From Lagopus muta (taxonomy: Eukaryota; Chordata; Aves; Galliformes; Phasianidae): 64,000 nucleotides of DNA. A program made the position numbers and the translations under genes. Below are positions 56,601 through 64,000 of the stretch, piece after piece; position 1 is the stretch's first letter; the number at the start of each line of letters is the position of its first letter. Under the pieces are notes generated by a model that was given only the letters and a program-made list of their open reading frames with translations, was not told the origin of the DNA and ran no database searches. Where the stretch lies: the NCBI RefSeq assembly GCF_023343835.1, contig NC_064443.1:8928001-8992000 (forward strand), in the 5' to 3' direction.

Positions 56601-58323
56601 TCGTACTGGCCGGCTTTGGGCGAGTGTGAGGTTCACCCTTGCTCCCTACAGAAGTGGGGCTCTGAGCGGAAACTGGGGTTTGACATCAACAAGGACGCGG
56701 CCAACAACAATCAGCCAGACCTGGCCTTGACCAGCGGGGATGAGAACTCCCTCACCCAGACACAACGGCAGAGAAAAGGTAACAGCCTGAGGGCAGCCTG
56801 GCCTGTCCCTGGTGGATGTGGCCCCGAAGGCTCAGCATTGCATCTGTTTTGTCATGTCCTTGGGGAGGTTTATCTCCCATAGCTCTCGTGCTTTTTCCAC
56901 TGCTCTGCAAAGACGTGACTTCTCTTTCTGTCTGATGTAGGGATTTTGAAGAACCGCCTCCAGTACCCTCCAGCTCTGCAGGGCTTGCCGTCTGTCGGCA
57001 GGATGACCAACGAGCTGTCCTGGTACAAGACCTCCACGCTGGGTCACAGGGCTGTCCCCGCTGCCTCCTATGGCAGGATCTACTCCGGGGCTGGCAGCCT
57101 GTCGCAGCCAGCCAGTCGGTACTCATCTCGGGAACAGCTTGACATGCTGATGAGGAGACAGATGTCCCGGGAGCAGCTGAGCAGGAACAACTCAGGAGAG
57201 TGTTTGGAAACGGTGCCCAGCCGGCACGCGTCCAGGGAGGAGCTGGACACTATCCCCAGCAGGCACGGGTCTACCGAACACCTAGAAAATCTCCCCAGCA
57301 GACATGGGTCAAGGGAAAACTTGGATCTACTTGCTCCTAGGGCCAGTCAAAGAGATCATGGGAACACACTGCCCCGGAGGCAGGGCTCCAGAGACCACCT
57401 TGAAACTTTACCCTGCAGATTTGGGTCAAGAGATCAGCTAGACTGTGGGCTGGTAAGAGAGGTCTCAAAAGAGTGGCTAAATACATTGCCAAGTAGGCAA
57501 GGGTCCAGAGACCGCATAGACAGATTGCCAAGTCGAGATACTTCTCGAGAACAATTGGATTTGCTTTCTAGAAGACAACCTTCAAGGGACCAACTAGCAT
57601 CATCTAGACAAACTTCAAGAGAGCAGCTGGACTTTCTCTCCAGAAAATCAAATTCCAGAGAGCCTCTGGGTACAGTGCCTAGCAGGCAGCCCTCACAGGA
57701 GAATCTGGGGAGTCTCTCTAGGAGACAGCTCTCTAGGGAAAGCCTGGAACCGCTCTCTAGGAGGCAGCCTTCTAGAGAGAACCTGGAGGCCATCCCCAGC
57801 AGACATCCTTCCACTGAACAGTTAGATATCCTATCTTCCATCCTTGCTTCTTTTAACACCTCTGTCCTGTCCTCGGTGCAATCTTCCAGCACTCCTTCAG
57901 GCCCCCAGATCACTGCCAACCCTTCTGCCATGCAGACCTTGACGCCCTCTGGAATGTGCCCCTCAACACCTCACTCCAGCACCTCTCACAGCATTTCGGA
58001 GTTGTCGCCAGACTCAGAGTAAGTGTATCCTTCCTCAGCCATGTCTTGGGCACTGTCTGTCTGCCTGGCTTCTTCTCTCAGGGGTTCAGCTTGGAGGGGA
58101 GGGCCACGTATCTCACTGTCACTGCTGCTATCCATCCCTGTTCCGTTCCCTCTTTCCTCTTCCCTGAACTCAGGGATTTGGACACAGTAGCATGGGTTTC
58201 TGTTCCCATATGGTGTAGCCAGGAGGCAGCAGGGAGTGCAGCTGGAGCCCAGGGGAGTGCTGTGTCTTAATGCTGCTTTTCTTTTCTCCGAGAAGAATAA
58301 TGAGAAACGAAGGCCATTCCTGA
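35563..58323 (+). CDS. CELSR3: CELSR3, flamingo-type adhesion GPCR (cadherin EGF LAG seven-pass receptor 3), 35 coding exons
   Basis: A planar-polarity and axon-guidance receptor of the neuronal plasma membrane. The 35 coding exons join with consistent phase to 3140 residues (human about 3310), matching the human exon count. All introns are GT-AG except the one after 56436 (GC-AG). Domain order by residue: signal peptide 1-40; basic/Pro-rich linker to ~100 ending in RRGRR; nine cadherin repeats ~104-1040; flamingo box ~1045-1140; EGF1-3; laminin G1 ~1278-1475; EGF4; laminin G2 ~1530-1695; EGF5-6; laminin-type EGF ~1800-1887; HormR ~1889-1950; GAIN with GPS ~1955-2293; seven TM ~2300-2560; cytoplasmic tail to 3140. 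The start at 35563 was chosen because it directly precedes a Leu-rich signal peptide and has a strong Kozak context (AGCATGG). CELSR1 or CELSR2 are excluded by tail similarity ([23 protein letters not shown]) and by the NCKIPSD and SLC26A6 neighbours. Confidence 0.97.
40140..40470 (+). promoter_or_regulatory. CELSR3: Intronic CpG-rich patch (small island or enhancer) in CELSR3 intron 1
   Basis: CpG density rises sharply here compared with the rest of the intron (GTCCGCCCCCGGCGCCGTAG and many later CpGs). No conserved reading frame overlaps it. It surrounds the RE1 at 40344 and could be a second promoter, a REST/CoREST platform or a methylation-sensitive enhancer. Function is inferred. Confidence 0.55.
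40344..40364 (+). promoter_or_regulatory. CELSR3: REST/NRSF binding site (RE1/NRSE)
   Basis: The core TCAGCACCACGGACAGC matches the 21-bp RE1 consensus. By eye, 19 of 21 positions agree, with mismatches only at position 1 and near the 3' end. Both half-sites are intact with canonical spacing. REST represses neuronal genes in non-neuronal cells through such elements, and CELSR3 is a neuronal gene. The site lies ~4.8 kb downstream of the start codon inside a CpG-rich patch. Confidence 0.88.
42176..43840 (+). CDS. CELSR3: CELSR3 exons 2-3: end of EC9, flamingo box, EGF1-EGF3, start of laminin G1
   Basis: Exon 2 (42176-42808) finishes EC9 ([10 protein letters not shown]), then encodes the conserved non-cadherin block with [15 protein letters not shown] and [23 protein letters not shown]1 follows ([24 protein letters not shown]), then EGF2 ([12 protein letters not shown]). 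Exon 3 (43618-43840) encodes EGF3 ([12 protein letters not shown]) and the first laminin G strands ([20 protein letters not shown]). EGF2 and EGF3 keep six cysteines each in normal spacing. The intron between the exons is 809 bases, with nothing recognised in it. Confidence 0.96.
43965..45035 (+). CDS. CELSR3: CELSR3 exons 4-7: laminin G-like domain 1
   Basis: Exons 43965-44080, 44288-44376, 44563-44720 and 44872-45035 complete laminin G1. Landmarks are [38 protein letters not shown] and [16 protein letters not shown], then [15 protein letters not shown] and the end [23 protein letters not shown] is a potential N-glycosylation site shared with mammals. Introns are 150-207 bases except where noted for intron 7. 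Confidence 0.95.
45186..47041 (+). CDS. CELSR3: CELSR3 exons 8-13: EGF4, laminin G2, EGF5 and EGF6
   Basis: Exons 45186-45311 (EGF4, [19 protein letters not shown]), 45512-45681, 45807-45992, 46105-46215, 46490-46658 and 46900-47041. Laminin G2 is recognised by [35 protein letters not shown] and the [11 protein letters not shown] strand. EGF5 ([16 protein letters not shown]) spans the exon 12/13 join, and EGF6 ([24 protein letters not shown]) ends exon 13. Laminin G2 is the least conserved ectodomain part relative to human. Exons 10 and 11 are symmetric (62 and 37 codons). Confidence 0.94.
47217..50177 (+). CDS. CELSR3: CELSR3 exons 14-17: laminin-type EGF repeats and hormone-receptor (HormR) domain
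   Basis: Exons 47217-47337, 47652-47835, 47931-48032 and 50083-50177. Exon 14 has [20 protein letters not shown], exon 15 the laminin-type EGF ([13 protein letters not shown] and [11 protein letters not shown]). Exons 16-17 encode HormR ([10 protein letters not shown] and [20 protein letters not shown]), with the cysteine/tryptophan pattern of class B and adhesion receptors. Exons 16 and 17 are separated by a 2.05-kb intron that holds a 403-codon open frame of unknown meaning. Confidence 0.95.
48033..50082 (+). other. CELSR3 intron 16 (2.05 kb) with a long open frame of unknown meaning
   Basis: Between the two HormR exons. A + strand frame stays open from 48074 to 49285 (403 codons). Its opening codon is GTG, and the first Met comes about two thirds of the way in. 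The translation is Cys/Ser/Trp/Pro-rich with a hydrophobic C-terminal stretch ([19 protein letters not shown]) and matches no family I know. I do not call it a gene. No repeat or RNA gene was recognised. Confidence 0.5.
50379..52758 (+). CDS. CELSR3: CELSR3 exons 18-23: GAIN domain and GPS motif
   Basis: Exons 50379-50588, 51035-51218, 51489-51638, 51707-51887, 52149-52316 and 52632-52758. The GAIN helices carry [19 protein letters not shown] and [16 protein letters not shown]. The beta part carries [12 protein letters not shown] and [17 protein letters not shown]. The GPS is [20 protein letters not shown], then GTFGVLMD. The cleavage tripeptide H-L-[ST] is replaced by Q-F-G, so autoproteolysis is not expected; human CELSR3 is also altered there. 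The tethered-agonist-like TFGVLMD is intact. Confidence 0.94.
52912..55473 (+). CDS. CELSR3: CELSR3 exons 24-29: seven-transmembrane domain
   Basis: Exons 52912-53118 (TM1-TM2), 53210-53384 (TM3-TM4), 53687-53799, 54103-54182 (TM5 and its intracellular side), 54776-54902 (TM6-TM7) and 55360-55473 (end of TM7 and juxtamembrane tail). Landmarks are [80 protein letters not shown] and [15 protein letters not shown]. The extracellular cysteine pair (QFLCTV before TM3, DFCWIS in loop 2) is present. The exon 24 donor GTCTGT is weak. A (TG)8 tract precedes the TM6 exon. Confidence 0.96.
54735..54775 (+). repeat. (TG)8 tract followed by a polypyrimidine acceptor of CELSR3 exon 28
   Basis: Eight TG dinucleotides (54735-54750) run into CCTGTCTGTC and TCTCTCTCCCTCCAG, directly ahead of the TM6 exon. 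The TG-then-pyrimidine order recalls the length-polymorphic tract at CFTR exon 9, where UG repeats affect splicing. No effect is demonstrated here. Confidence 0.85.
55618..56778 (+). CDS. CELSR3: CELSR3 exons 30-33: membrane-proximal cytoplasmic tail
   Basis: Exons 55618-55754, 55840-55946, 56263-56436 and 56578-56778. They encode [20 protein letters not shown], an acidic serine cluster ([20 protein letters not shown]) and [18 protein letters not shown], then [19 protein letters not shown]. All are close to human, which makes this one of the most conserved parts of the tail. Exon 32 ends at a GC donor (AAAG then GCAAGT), and the 141-base intron behind it is open in frame. Confidence 0.93.
56437..56577 (+). 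other. CELSR3: GC-AG intron of CELSR3 (intron 32)
   Basis: The donor is CCCAAAG|GCAAGT: a perfect donor context except for C in place of T at intron position 2. The acceptor is CCTTCACCAG. Joining gives the human-like KDVDGNDL across the junction. No GT donor nearby gives the conserved frame. The intron is 141 bases, a multiple of three, and has no in-frame stop, so retention would add 47 residues. Confidence 0.85.
56941..58018 (+). CDS. CELSR3: CELSR3 exon 34: cytoplasmic tail with a 13-residue repeat array
   Basis: A 1078-base exon. It starts [20 protein letters not shown], passes [19 protein letters not shown], then enters about eighteen 13-residue units (57114-57833). The array is followed by the conserved [20 protein letters not shown] and, near the end, [12 protein letters not shown]. 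The exon ends within a Glu codon at GA|GTAAGT. If the intron were retained, TAA would follow at once. The array is recognisable but heavily eroded in the human protein as I remember it. Confidence 0.95.
57114..57833 (+). repeat. CELSR3: In-frame 39-bp (13-aa) coding repeat array, about 18 units
   Basis: Consensus unit P/S-S-R-x-x-S-R-E-x-L-D/E-x-L. Clear members are [65 protein letters not shown] and [13 protein letters not shown]. Most units keep exactly 13 residues; one is shortened by two. About 17 R-x-x-S motifs result, the pattern preferred by basophilic kinases. DNA copies have diverged at wobble positions, so the array is old and held at protein level. Confidence 0.93.
58293..58323 (+). 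CDS. CELSR3: CELSR3 exon 35: 31-base terminal coding exon
   Basis: The acceptor CTTTTCTCCGAG precedes AAGAATAATGAG. With the two bases left from exon 34 it reads [10 protein letters not shown]-stop (TGA at 58321). The human protein ends E-V-P-R-S-E-G-H-S, so the last residues are conserved and support this splice. Intron 34 is 274 bases. Confidence 0.88.
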
Positions 58324-58408
58324 GGGGCTGAAGACATCCAGAAGAGAGATAGAAGAGGCAGGGCCATTTGCCTAGCCAGACACTACCAGCCAAGGTTTGG
58401 CATCCCCA

Positions 58409-58432
58409 GGGGCAGGGGCAGGGGCAGGGGCA
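58409..58432. repeat. (GGGGCA)4 hexamer repeat
   Basis: Four perfect tandem GGGGCA copies in the CELSR3 3' UTR. Each unit supplies a run of four Gs, so the RNA could form a G-quadruplex. The variable-number potential is plain; function is unknown. Confidence 0.9.
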
Positions 58433-60156
58433 GAACTGATGGCGGTCAGAGGCCCAAAAACCAACTCTGCCTTCCCTGCCCTCAGGGCTGAGGGGCTGGC
58501 ACCCAACCACCCACGTCCGGAGCCTCCAGGCTCTCTGCTGCTCTGCTCCCTTTGCCTGCCTGATGTGAGAGGTATAGCAGGAGCCTGCTCAGGGGAGAGT
58601 TGTGTTGAGACCCCTGGGGCTGAACTCTTCCTTTGCAACCCACTTCTACATGGGATGTGCACGTGTGTGTGGGTGTATGTGTGTGTGCGTGCATGGAGCA
58701 GGGGCAGGGGGACAGAAATGGAGCCCAGGACATGGGGGTGGAGGAGGGTTTTTCTACCTTTTTGTATCTTTGTAATCAGAGAGAAGAGAAATTTCTATGG
58801 TTATTTTTGCGGGTGGTCTGTTTCCAGGACCTGGGGCGTCTGTCTGCTAGCAGCCCTTCTCGGGCTTCCCTCGGGTGCTAGGGACTAGAGGACTGTAGGG
58901 ACAGTGCTAAGCAGACCTCATGGCTTTGCCAGCTTCACTCAGTCCCCTCCCTGAAGCAGGCAGTGAGCGCCCTCTGCTCCTTGCCCCACATTTCCCCAGG
59001 TGTCTCAGCAGGGTCCTCCTGCTGTTCTGCATCCCTCAGTGCCCTGCAGCTGTGCTGGCCCTGCAGCCCAGCCTCCCTCAGCCCTCTCTGGTGTGGGGCT
59101 GGCCCTGTCCATGATCTGGGGCAAGAACAAGGGTTTCAGGCACAGAGCTGGGTAACCCTGGCACTGCTTGGGCAGCTCAAAAGTAGGCTGGGCTGTTTTG
59201 GTGCCAGGCAGCCAATAAGCATCTGCAGGAACTCTCTGGTCTTTTGGACAGGCATCGCCTGCAGAAGCTGTTTCTAGCTGGTTCCTTGCAGACTCTGTGC
59301 ATGCAGGCCCTGCCAGCAGAGAACCCCTGCACCGGGCAGCCTGGATGGAGAGAGACAGAGACAAATGGCATTTTGCCCTTTGGAAATTCTGGAAAGGCTG
59401 CTCTGCATGCTTCTTTGTTAAGCCAGGGCCCCCACCATCCCCACCAGCTGGCTCTCCTCTGTGCCTACACTCGGAGCAGGGCCCCTGGCTTGGGGGGCTG
59501 ACACACTCCCCTTGGCCCACCCAGAGAGGCCATGCCCCTGCTCAGCTGTCCCCGGGTGCCACCAGGGCCATGGTGCTCACTGCCTTACTGCCACCCCACT
59601 GCCATGCCTCGCAGCCTGGGATGTTTACACGGGAGGATTTGTGCTGCTGTCCTCCAGGGCTCTTCCTGGGCAGGCCAAGGTCTCGGGTTGGGGAAGGCCT
59701 TGGGCCTGCTCCTGGCACGGAGCTTAGCAGCTCCACAGGCCCGTCTCCCCGCTGACATGTTTACACACCCTATGGGACCGCTCGTTTACATGTTTCTCTC
59801 CAGCTTGGGCAAGGGGACCGCAGCCCACTAGTGCCAAATGGAGAGCAAGAGACAAGTGCCAAAAAATAATTAAGACACGGTGGAGCTGATGGCATCGGGG
59901 CGGCTGTGCCTGTAGTACAGGGCCAGGCAGGGAGCAGGGCAGCCTGCATGGCTGTGGCTCAACCCCAGTGTGATGCTGTTACCTGGGCTCTGGGAGCACC
60001 CTCCTTGGGTTTGGATTTGTTCCTTTGGGGATTTGGTTTTGGTTGTTGTTTTGGGTCTTTTTGTTCTGTCTCCATATCCCAATCCTCTGGGCAGGGAGAT
60101 ACCCATGCTCCCTCCCTGGCTGTGTAAAAGTGTATCATGGAAGTGCCAGATTTGGA

Positions 60157-60162
60157 AATAAA
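60157..60162 (+). other. CELSR3: Polyadenylation signal AATAAA of CELSR3
   Basis: Canonical AATAAA, followed ~20-40 bases later by a T-rich element (CTCTGTTTTCTCTCC). It is the first strong signal after the CELSR3 stop. Confidence 0.75.
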
Positions 60163-60180
60163 AGTCTATAAAATGGCACC

Positions 60181-62256
60181 CGGCTCTGTTTTCTCTCCTT
60201 GCACCCATGACGTGGTGGGAGCTTACCGCCATCCCTTGGGCTGGAAGAGGTCTCCAGTCCTGGGTGAGGGGCTTCCCAAAGTGGAGTCAGCTGCTGCAGT
60301 GCCCTTGGCTCTGGGCTGTAGGGGAATGGCAGTGGCCAGCACTCGTGTCCAGCAGCCTGGTGAGGACACAGGGAAGTAGAGCAGGCACCAAGCATGATCA
60401 TGTTTCTTCCGTTCCTCCCTTCCTTACTGACGGAGGGAAAAGAGCATGTGAGCAAAGGGCAGTATTGACCCACAGCACTCAGAGCAAGGGTTGCTGTCAA
60501 CCAGCACTCTCCCTCCCCTGCTGTCTTTATCGGGGGCTGAGCCTGATGGAGGCTGGGGCCGAGCCTGAGCCCCAGGCGCTGCCACTGTTCCCATTCCATG
60601 GGTGGTGCATGCTGGCAGCCCCTAGGTCCTGCCGTGCTAATGGGCCTGGAGACCTGGCTGGCAAGGGAGGGCTGCTGGGAACACTTGGGAGGCAGGGCTA
60701 TGATCAGGTGGCCCAGTGGCCATGGGCTGGGTGTGCCAGTGTCAGACAGGGGCCAGCAGCTGAAGTGATAAGCAGGCAGTAAATGGTATCTGGTGCTATG
60801 AGTTGCTACCAGATGAGGCCTGTGACAGCCTCCTATTTAGTGCCAGGTGAGCAAATAATCAGTGGGGAGACAACAAGTGAGCAGGCACTGAGAGATGTCG
60901 GGATGCTGCAGAGACCAAGGGGTGTGTATTTGGTGCTGTTGGTGCTGAAAGCTGGATGAGCAGTCTGCGTGCAATGGCCATGGTGATGGGTCATGCTGAA
61001 TGTGTGATTGCCATGGGCAGATTCCTTGCCTGTGCAATGGGGTGGGAACAGGCTGCTTTGACCCTGGAGATTGTGGTCCTGTCCCACCACAAAGAGCCAC
61101 TGGGACTCCCCAACTCCTGCTGTGCCCTGCCCGCTGACTTCACACTACATGGGGTCGGGGCCAGTTAGCCCAATCCATGGCTGGCTGTGTCTCTACTGTG
61201 CATCTGGGCCAGGCATAGTTTGGAAGCACTCCAGAAATAACGGCAATAGCAGGAACGCAGGAAGGTGTGAAAGTTCGATGGTACCTGACAGGGAACTTTG
61301 GAACAAGATAATGGCCAGGTCTGTGCACGCTGGGGAAAAGTGGGGCAGTCCACAGGGCACAGCACACCCATTTCCAGCAGGTAAGCAGGGGCTGCAGTGC
61401 AACGAAAGTACCCCAGGTGACCTGGTCAGTGGCTGCAGGCATTGCTGTGCCAGGCCATAGTTCTTGCTCTGGGACGTGGTGAGGCTACAGGAGTGCCCCT
61501 AGGAGTCCCAGTGATAAGGTGCTGGCTTCCCAGGAATCTTGGCAGGGTGGGAGGGAGGGCAGATGGGAGGGAGCGGTGTCTCAAAGATCACGGGCAGGTA
61601 TTAATAGGAGGGAGCAGAGAGTGCACCCAACTGGCGGCACCAACCGGTGCGGGTGCAGCAGGTAAGGGGGCTGGGGGAGATGCAGGGGCTTAAGCTTCTT
61701 GGGGCATCCCACGAGCAACTCACATATCTGGCTGCAATTGGGCAAGCAACATAGAAATGGAGGCACCTTGGCACAAGCAGGGCAGGGCTCCTGGGCTGCA
61801 GAGACATCTCTGTCCGGCTGTGTAGATGAACCCATCCCTACCCCACACCTCTGTGCCCCTGGCTCAGTCCTTGCTCTGCAGTGCAGGGGGCTGGGGCACT
61901 GGTGAGCCAGTGACACTCACGAAGGGTTGAAATTCCTGCTCCCCTCATGTGTAAAGGGACAAAGTCTGCAGGAAAGTCTACGGGGCTGGCCGGGGCTTTG
62001 CTCTGCAGCAGTGCTGGCCTGCTGCCCTGCATGTGCTGCGGTACGTATAGGGTGCTGGACTGGGCTGGATGGAGCAGAAAGGTGGTCAGCACCAAGGCTG
62101 TCCTACAGAGGTGGATGGATTGGACTCAGTGCAATCCGGTGCCACGTTCAAGGCACCTCTTGTTGTGACCTTGGCACCCTCCCTGCCCCTTGCCCGGATC
62201 CCTGGGTGCGACTGAGCCATCTCTCATCTGCCAGCAGTGCAGCAGAGCCAGGGGCC
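60181..62256 (+). other. CELSR3-SLC26A6 intergenic region (2.1 kb)
   Basis: No protein-coding gene was recognised here. TMEM89, which lies near SLC26A6 in mammals, is not present in this gap. The distal part should hold the SLC26A6 promoter. There is no strong CpG island, in contrast to CELSR3. Confidence 0.6.
61599..61661 (+). promoter_or_regulatory. SLC26A6: Candidate SLC26A6 TATA-like box and 5' non-coding exon
   Basis: TATTAATA (61599-61606) lies about 30 bases ahead of a possible start. A strong donor, GCAG|GTAAGG, follows at 61661/61662. A plausible acceptor (TCTCATCTGCCAG) ends at 62234, just before the coding start at 62257. Together they could make a short 5' UTR exon. Inferred from signal spacing only. 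Confidence 0.3.
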
Positions 62257-63859
62257 ATGGCGGCAGAGATGGTGCTGAGCCGCCGGCCCGGGCAGCCCCG
62301 CGGTGAAGTTCTGAGTGAGGCTGACCTGGAGGAGCTGGCACAGAGGAAGCCTCCCAGCAAGACTTCAACACGCGACTGTCTCCCGAAGGCAAGGTAGGGC
62401 TGGGGGAATAGAGCTGGGTGATCCATGCAGGGCTGCATCTCTGGGTTCCTCTGCTGCCCAGCAGTGCTGGTGCCCCTACGTTCAGCCCTGGCTCCCACTC
62501 CTTCCCCTGCAGATGCTCAGCCTCCACCGCCAAGTCCCTGCTCTTCCGCTTCTTACCTGTCCTGCGCTGGCTGCCCCGCTACCCTGTAAAGGACTGGCTG
62601 CTTGGGGACATTGCCTCAGGCTTCAGTGTGGGCATCATGCACCTGCCCCAGGGTGAGTGATGTGTCCCCATGCCGTGCCCTGCGTGAGGTTCTCAAGGGG
62701 TGAGGGCCAGGACTCATCCATCCATAACATTTCTCCCTGCTCTGCTGTGCCCAGGGCTTGCCTATGCACTGCTTGCTGGGCTGCCACCTGTCACCGGCCT
62801 CTACTCCTCCTTCTACCCCGTCTTCCTCTACTTCTTCTTCGGGACATCCAGACACAACTCCGTGGGTGAGCCAAGGGGCTGTGTGCGGCCATGGGAACGG
62901 AGGGGAGGGAGAGAGAATGAGAGGGATGAGATTTTATCTATGGCACAACGTTGCCGTGCCAATGAGCAAGAGGGTGGAGGGGCCTTTCTTCTGCCTTCAC
63001 TTTACCTCACCAAGAAGGCAGTTGGCCAAAACAGAGCCAAAGCACCATGGGCACACTGAACAAGTGGTCATGTGCCTACTTTCTCAGAGAGGCCCCAACT
63101 GGTTGCCAAGCTCTGAACTTGGACTCCTTTCCTGCACATCCCCAGGTCCCTTCGCTGTCATATCCGTCATGATTGGCAGCGTGACAGACTCCTTGGTGCC
63201 CAGTGAGGACTTTATGGAGTTTGACAATGGCACCAATGGTACAGTAGTCAATGAGGCACAGCGGGATGCTGCCAGGGTAGAGCTGGTAGCCACCATCACA
63301 GTCCTGTCAGGAATCTTCCAGGTAAGGACCTAGCATGGACTTGTGGCTGTGGTGTCCCCATGCCCACAAGCTGTGGGACCTCCTACTGTCACCTTTCCTT
63401 CCAGGTGGCCCTGGGCCTCCTGCAGTTTGGCTTTGTGGTGACCTACCTCTCAGACCCACTAGTGCGTGGCTACACTACTGCTGCCTCTGTGCACGTCCTC
63501 ATCTCCCAGCTCAAGAATGTCTTTGGTGTCTCCCTAGGAGAGCACTCAGGGCCACTCTCATTGTTTGTGGTGAGTGAGGGGCTCATTGACACTCTGGAAT
63601 CCCCAGATGTGGTAAAGCATCACCTACAGGATACATAGAGTCTCCCCAAAAGAGCTAACAGCAAGCTATCTATCTGCTTTCTCTCATTCCCTCCTGCATC
63701 CTCCAGACCCTCATTGAGATCTGCAAGAAGCTGCCGGAGACCAATGTGGGCACCTTGGTTACAGCCATCATTGCCATGGTGGCCATCTTCATTGTGAAGG
63801 AGCTCAACCACAAGTTCTCTGCCAAGCTCCCCATGCCCATCCCCATCGAGCTCATCACG
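62257..63859 (+). CDS. SLC26A6: SLC26A6 anion exchanger (PAT1), coding exons 1-6; gene continues past the window
   Basis: An electrogenic Cl-/HCO3-/oxalate/formate exchanger of apical epithelial membranes. Exons: 62257-62393, 62513-62652, 62755-62865, 63146-63321, 63405-63569, 63707-63859; all GT-AG with matching phases, 294 codons so far. Conserved blocks are [37 protein letters not shown], the sulfate-permease signature region [40 protein letters not shown] and the end [11 protein letters not shown]. Two sequons (NGTNGT) sit in the expected glycosylated loop. The N-terminus diverges from mammals, and the start (GCCATGG context, -3 G) was chosen as the first ATG after a possible acceptor; Met5 is an alternative. 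The C-terminal STAS domain is outside the window. SLC26A6 rather than another SLC26 member is chosen from sequence and from its place next to CELSR3. Confidence 0.93.
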
Positions 63860-64000
63860 GTACTCAGAGCTGTCCCAGCTCTCCAAGGGGACACAGCCAT
63901 GGCCTGGGGCAGGTGCCATCACCCATAGATGTCTCTGTGCCCTGCAGGGTGATGGGGGGTGGGACAGGGTGCCTCTGCAAAGGTGGCTCCAGGGCACACA

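Larger units (their letters stand above)
58324..60180 (+). other. CELSR3: CELSR3 3' UTR
   Basis: About 1.85 kb from the stop to just past the AATAAA at 60157. It contains a (GGGGCA)4 run, a TG-rich run near 58663-58695 and GC-rich unique sequence. Open frames here are short and unlike any protein I know. Confidence 0.75.

Noticed and set aside
58020-58022. TAA as the CELSR3 stop codon
   Set aside because: It lies inside a consensus donor (GAGTAAGT), and splicing to 58293 restores the conserved EGHS ending.
60181-62256. A TMEM89-like gene between CELSR3 and SLC26A6
   Set aside because: No frame with a signal peptide and membrane segment resembling TMEM89. In mammals TMEM89 lies on the other side of SLC26A6.
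1-64000. Endogenous retrovirus, CRISPR array, tRNA or rRNA genes
   Set aside because: No long terminal repeats, gag/pol motifs, spaced direct repeats, cloverleaf boxes or ribosomal sequence were seen by eye.

Overview
The window is vertebrate nuclear DNA, almost certainly from a bird and probably a chicken-like galliform. It carries several CR1 LINE 3' fragments, the typical avian interspersed repeat, and three multi-exon genes in the order and relative orientation of the mammalian block NCKIPSD-CELSR3-SLC26A6 (human 3p21.31). No bacterial, viral, CRISPR or tRNA/rRNA features were seen. Species was not determined from sequence.

Layout, all genes on the + strand. (1) 1-10437: 3' part of NCKIPSD intron 1; exon 1 with the SH3 domain lies upstream of the window, and the first ~250 bases look like the shore of its CpG island. 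(2) 10438-33320: twelve coding exons of NCKIPSD (numbered 2-13), then a 3' UTR with an AATAAA signal at 34660. (3) 34690-35562: short intergenic stretch with a CR1 copy, then a dense CpG island. (4) 35563-58323: all 35 coding exons of CELSR3, reconstructed in continuous frame (3140 codons plus stop), then a ~1.8 kb 3' UTR ending at the AATAAA at 60157. (5) 60181-62256: intergenic, with a candidate 5' non-coding exon for the next gene. (6) 62257 to the window end: the first six coding exons of SLC26A6, cut by the window edge.

The genes are not an operon and share no single pathway. NCKIPSD (SPIN90/WISH) links Nck and SH3 ligands to Arp2/3-driven actin assembly. CELSR3 is a flamingo-type adhesion GPCR of planar polarity and axon guidance. 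SLC26A6 is an epithelial anion exchanger.

Strongest unusual signals: a near-consensus REST/NRSF (RE1) element inside a CpG-rich patch of CELSR3 intron 1; about eighteen 13-residue R-x-x-S-R-E-x-L units in the CELSR3 cytoplasmic tail, better preserved than in the human protein as I recall it; a GC-AG intron in CELSR3 that is also open in frame; a 31-base last coding exon that restores the conserved GHS C-terminus beyond an apparent stop; and a 403-codon open frame in CELSR3 intron 16 that no known gene explains. All exon calls come from reading frame, splice consensus and remembered family sequences; no alignment was run.
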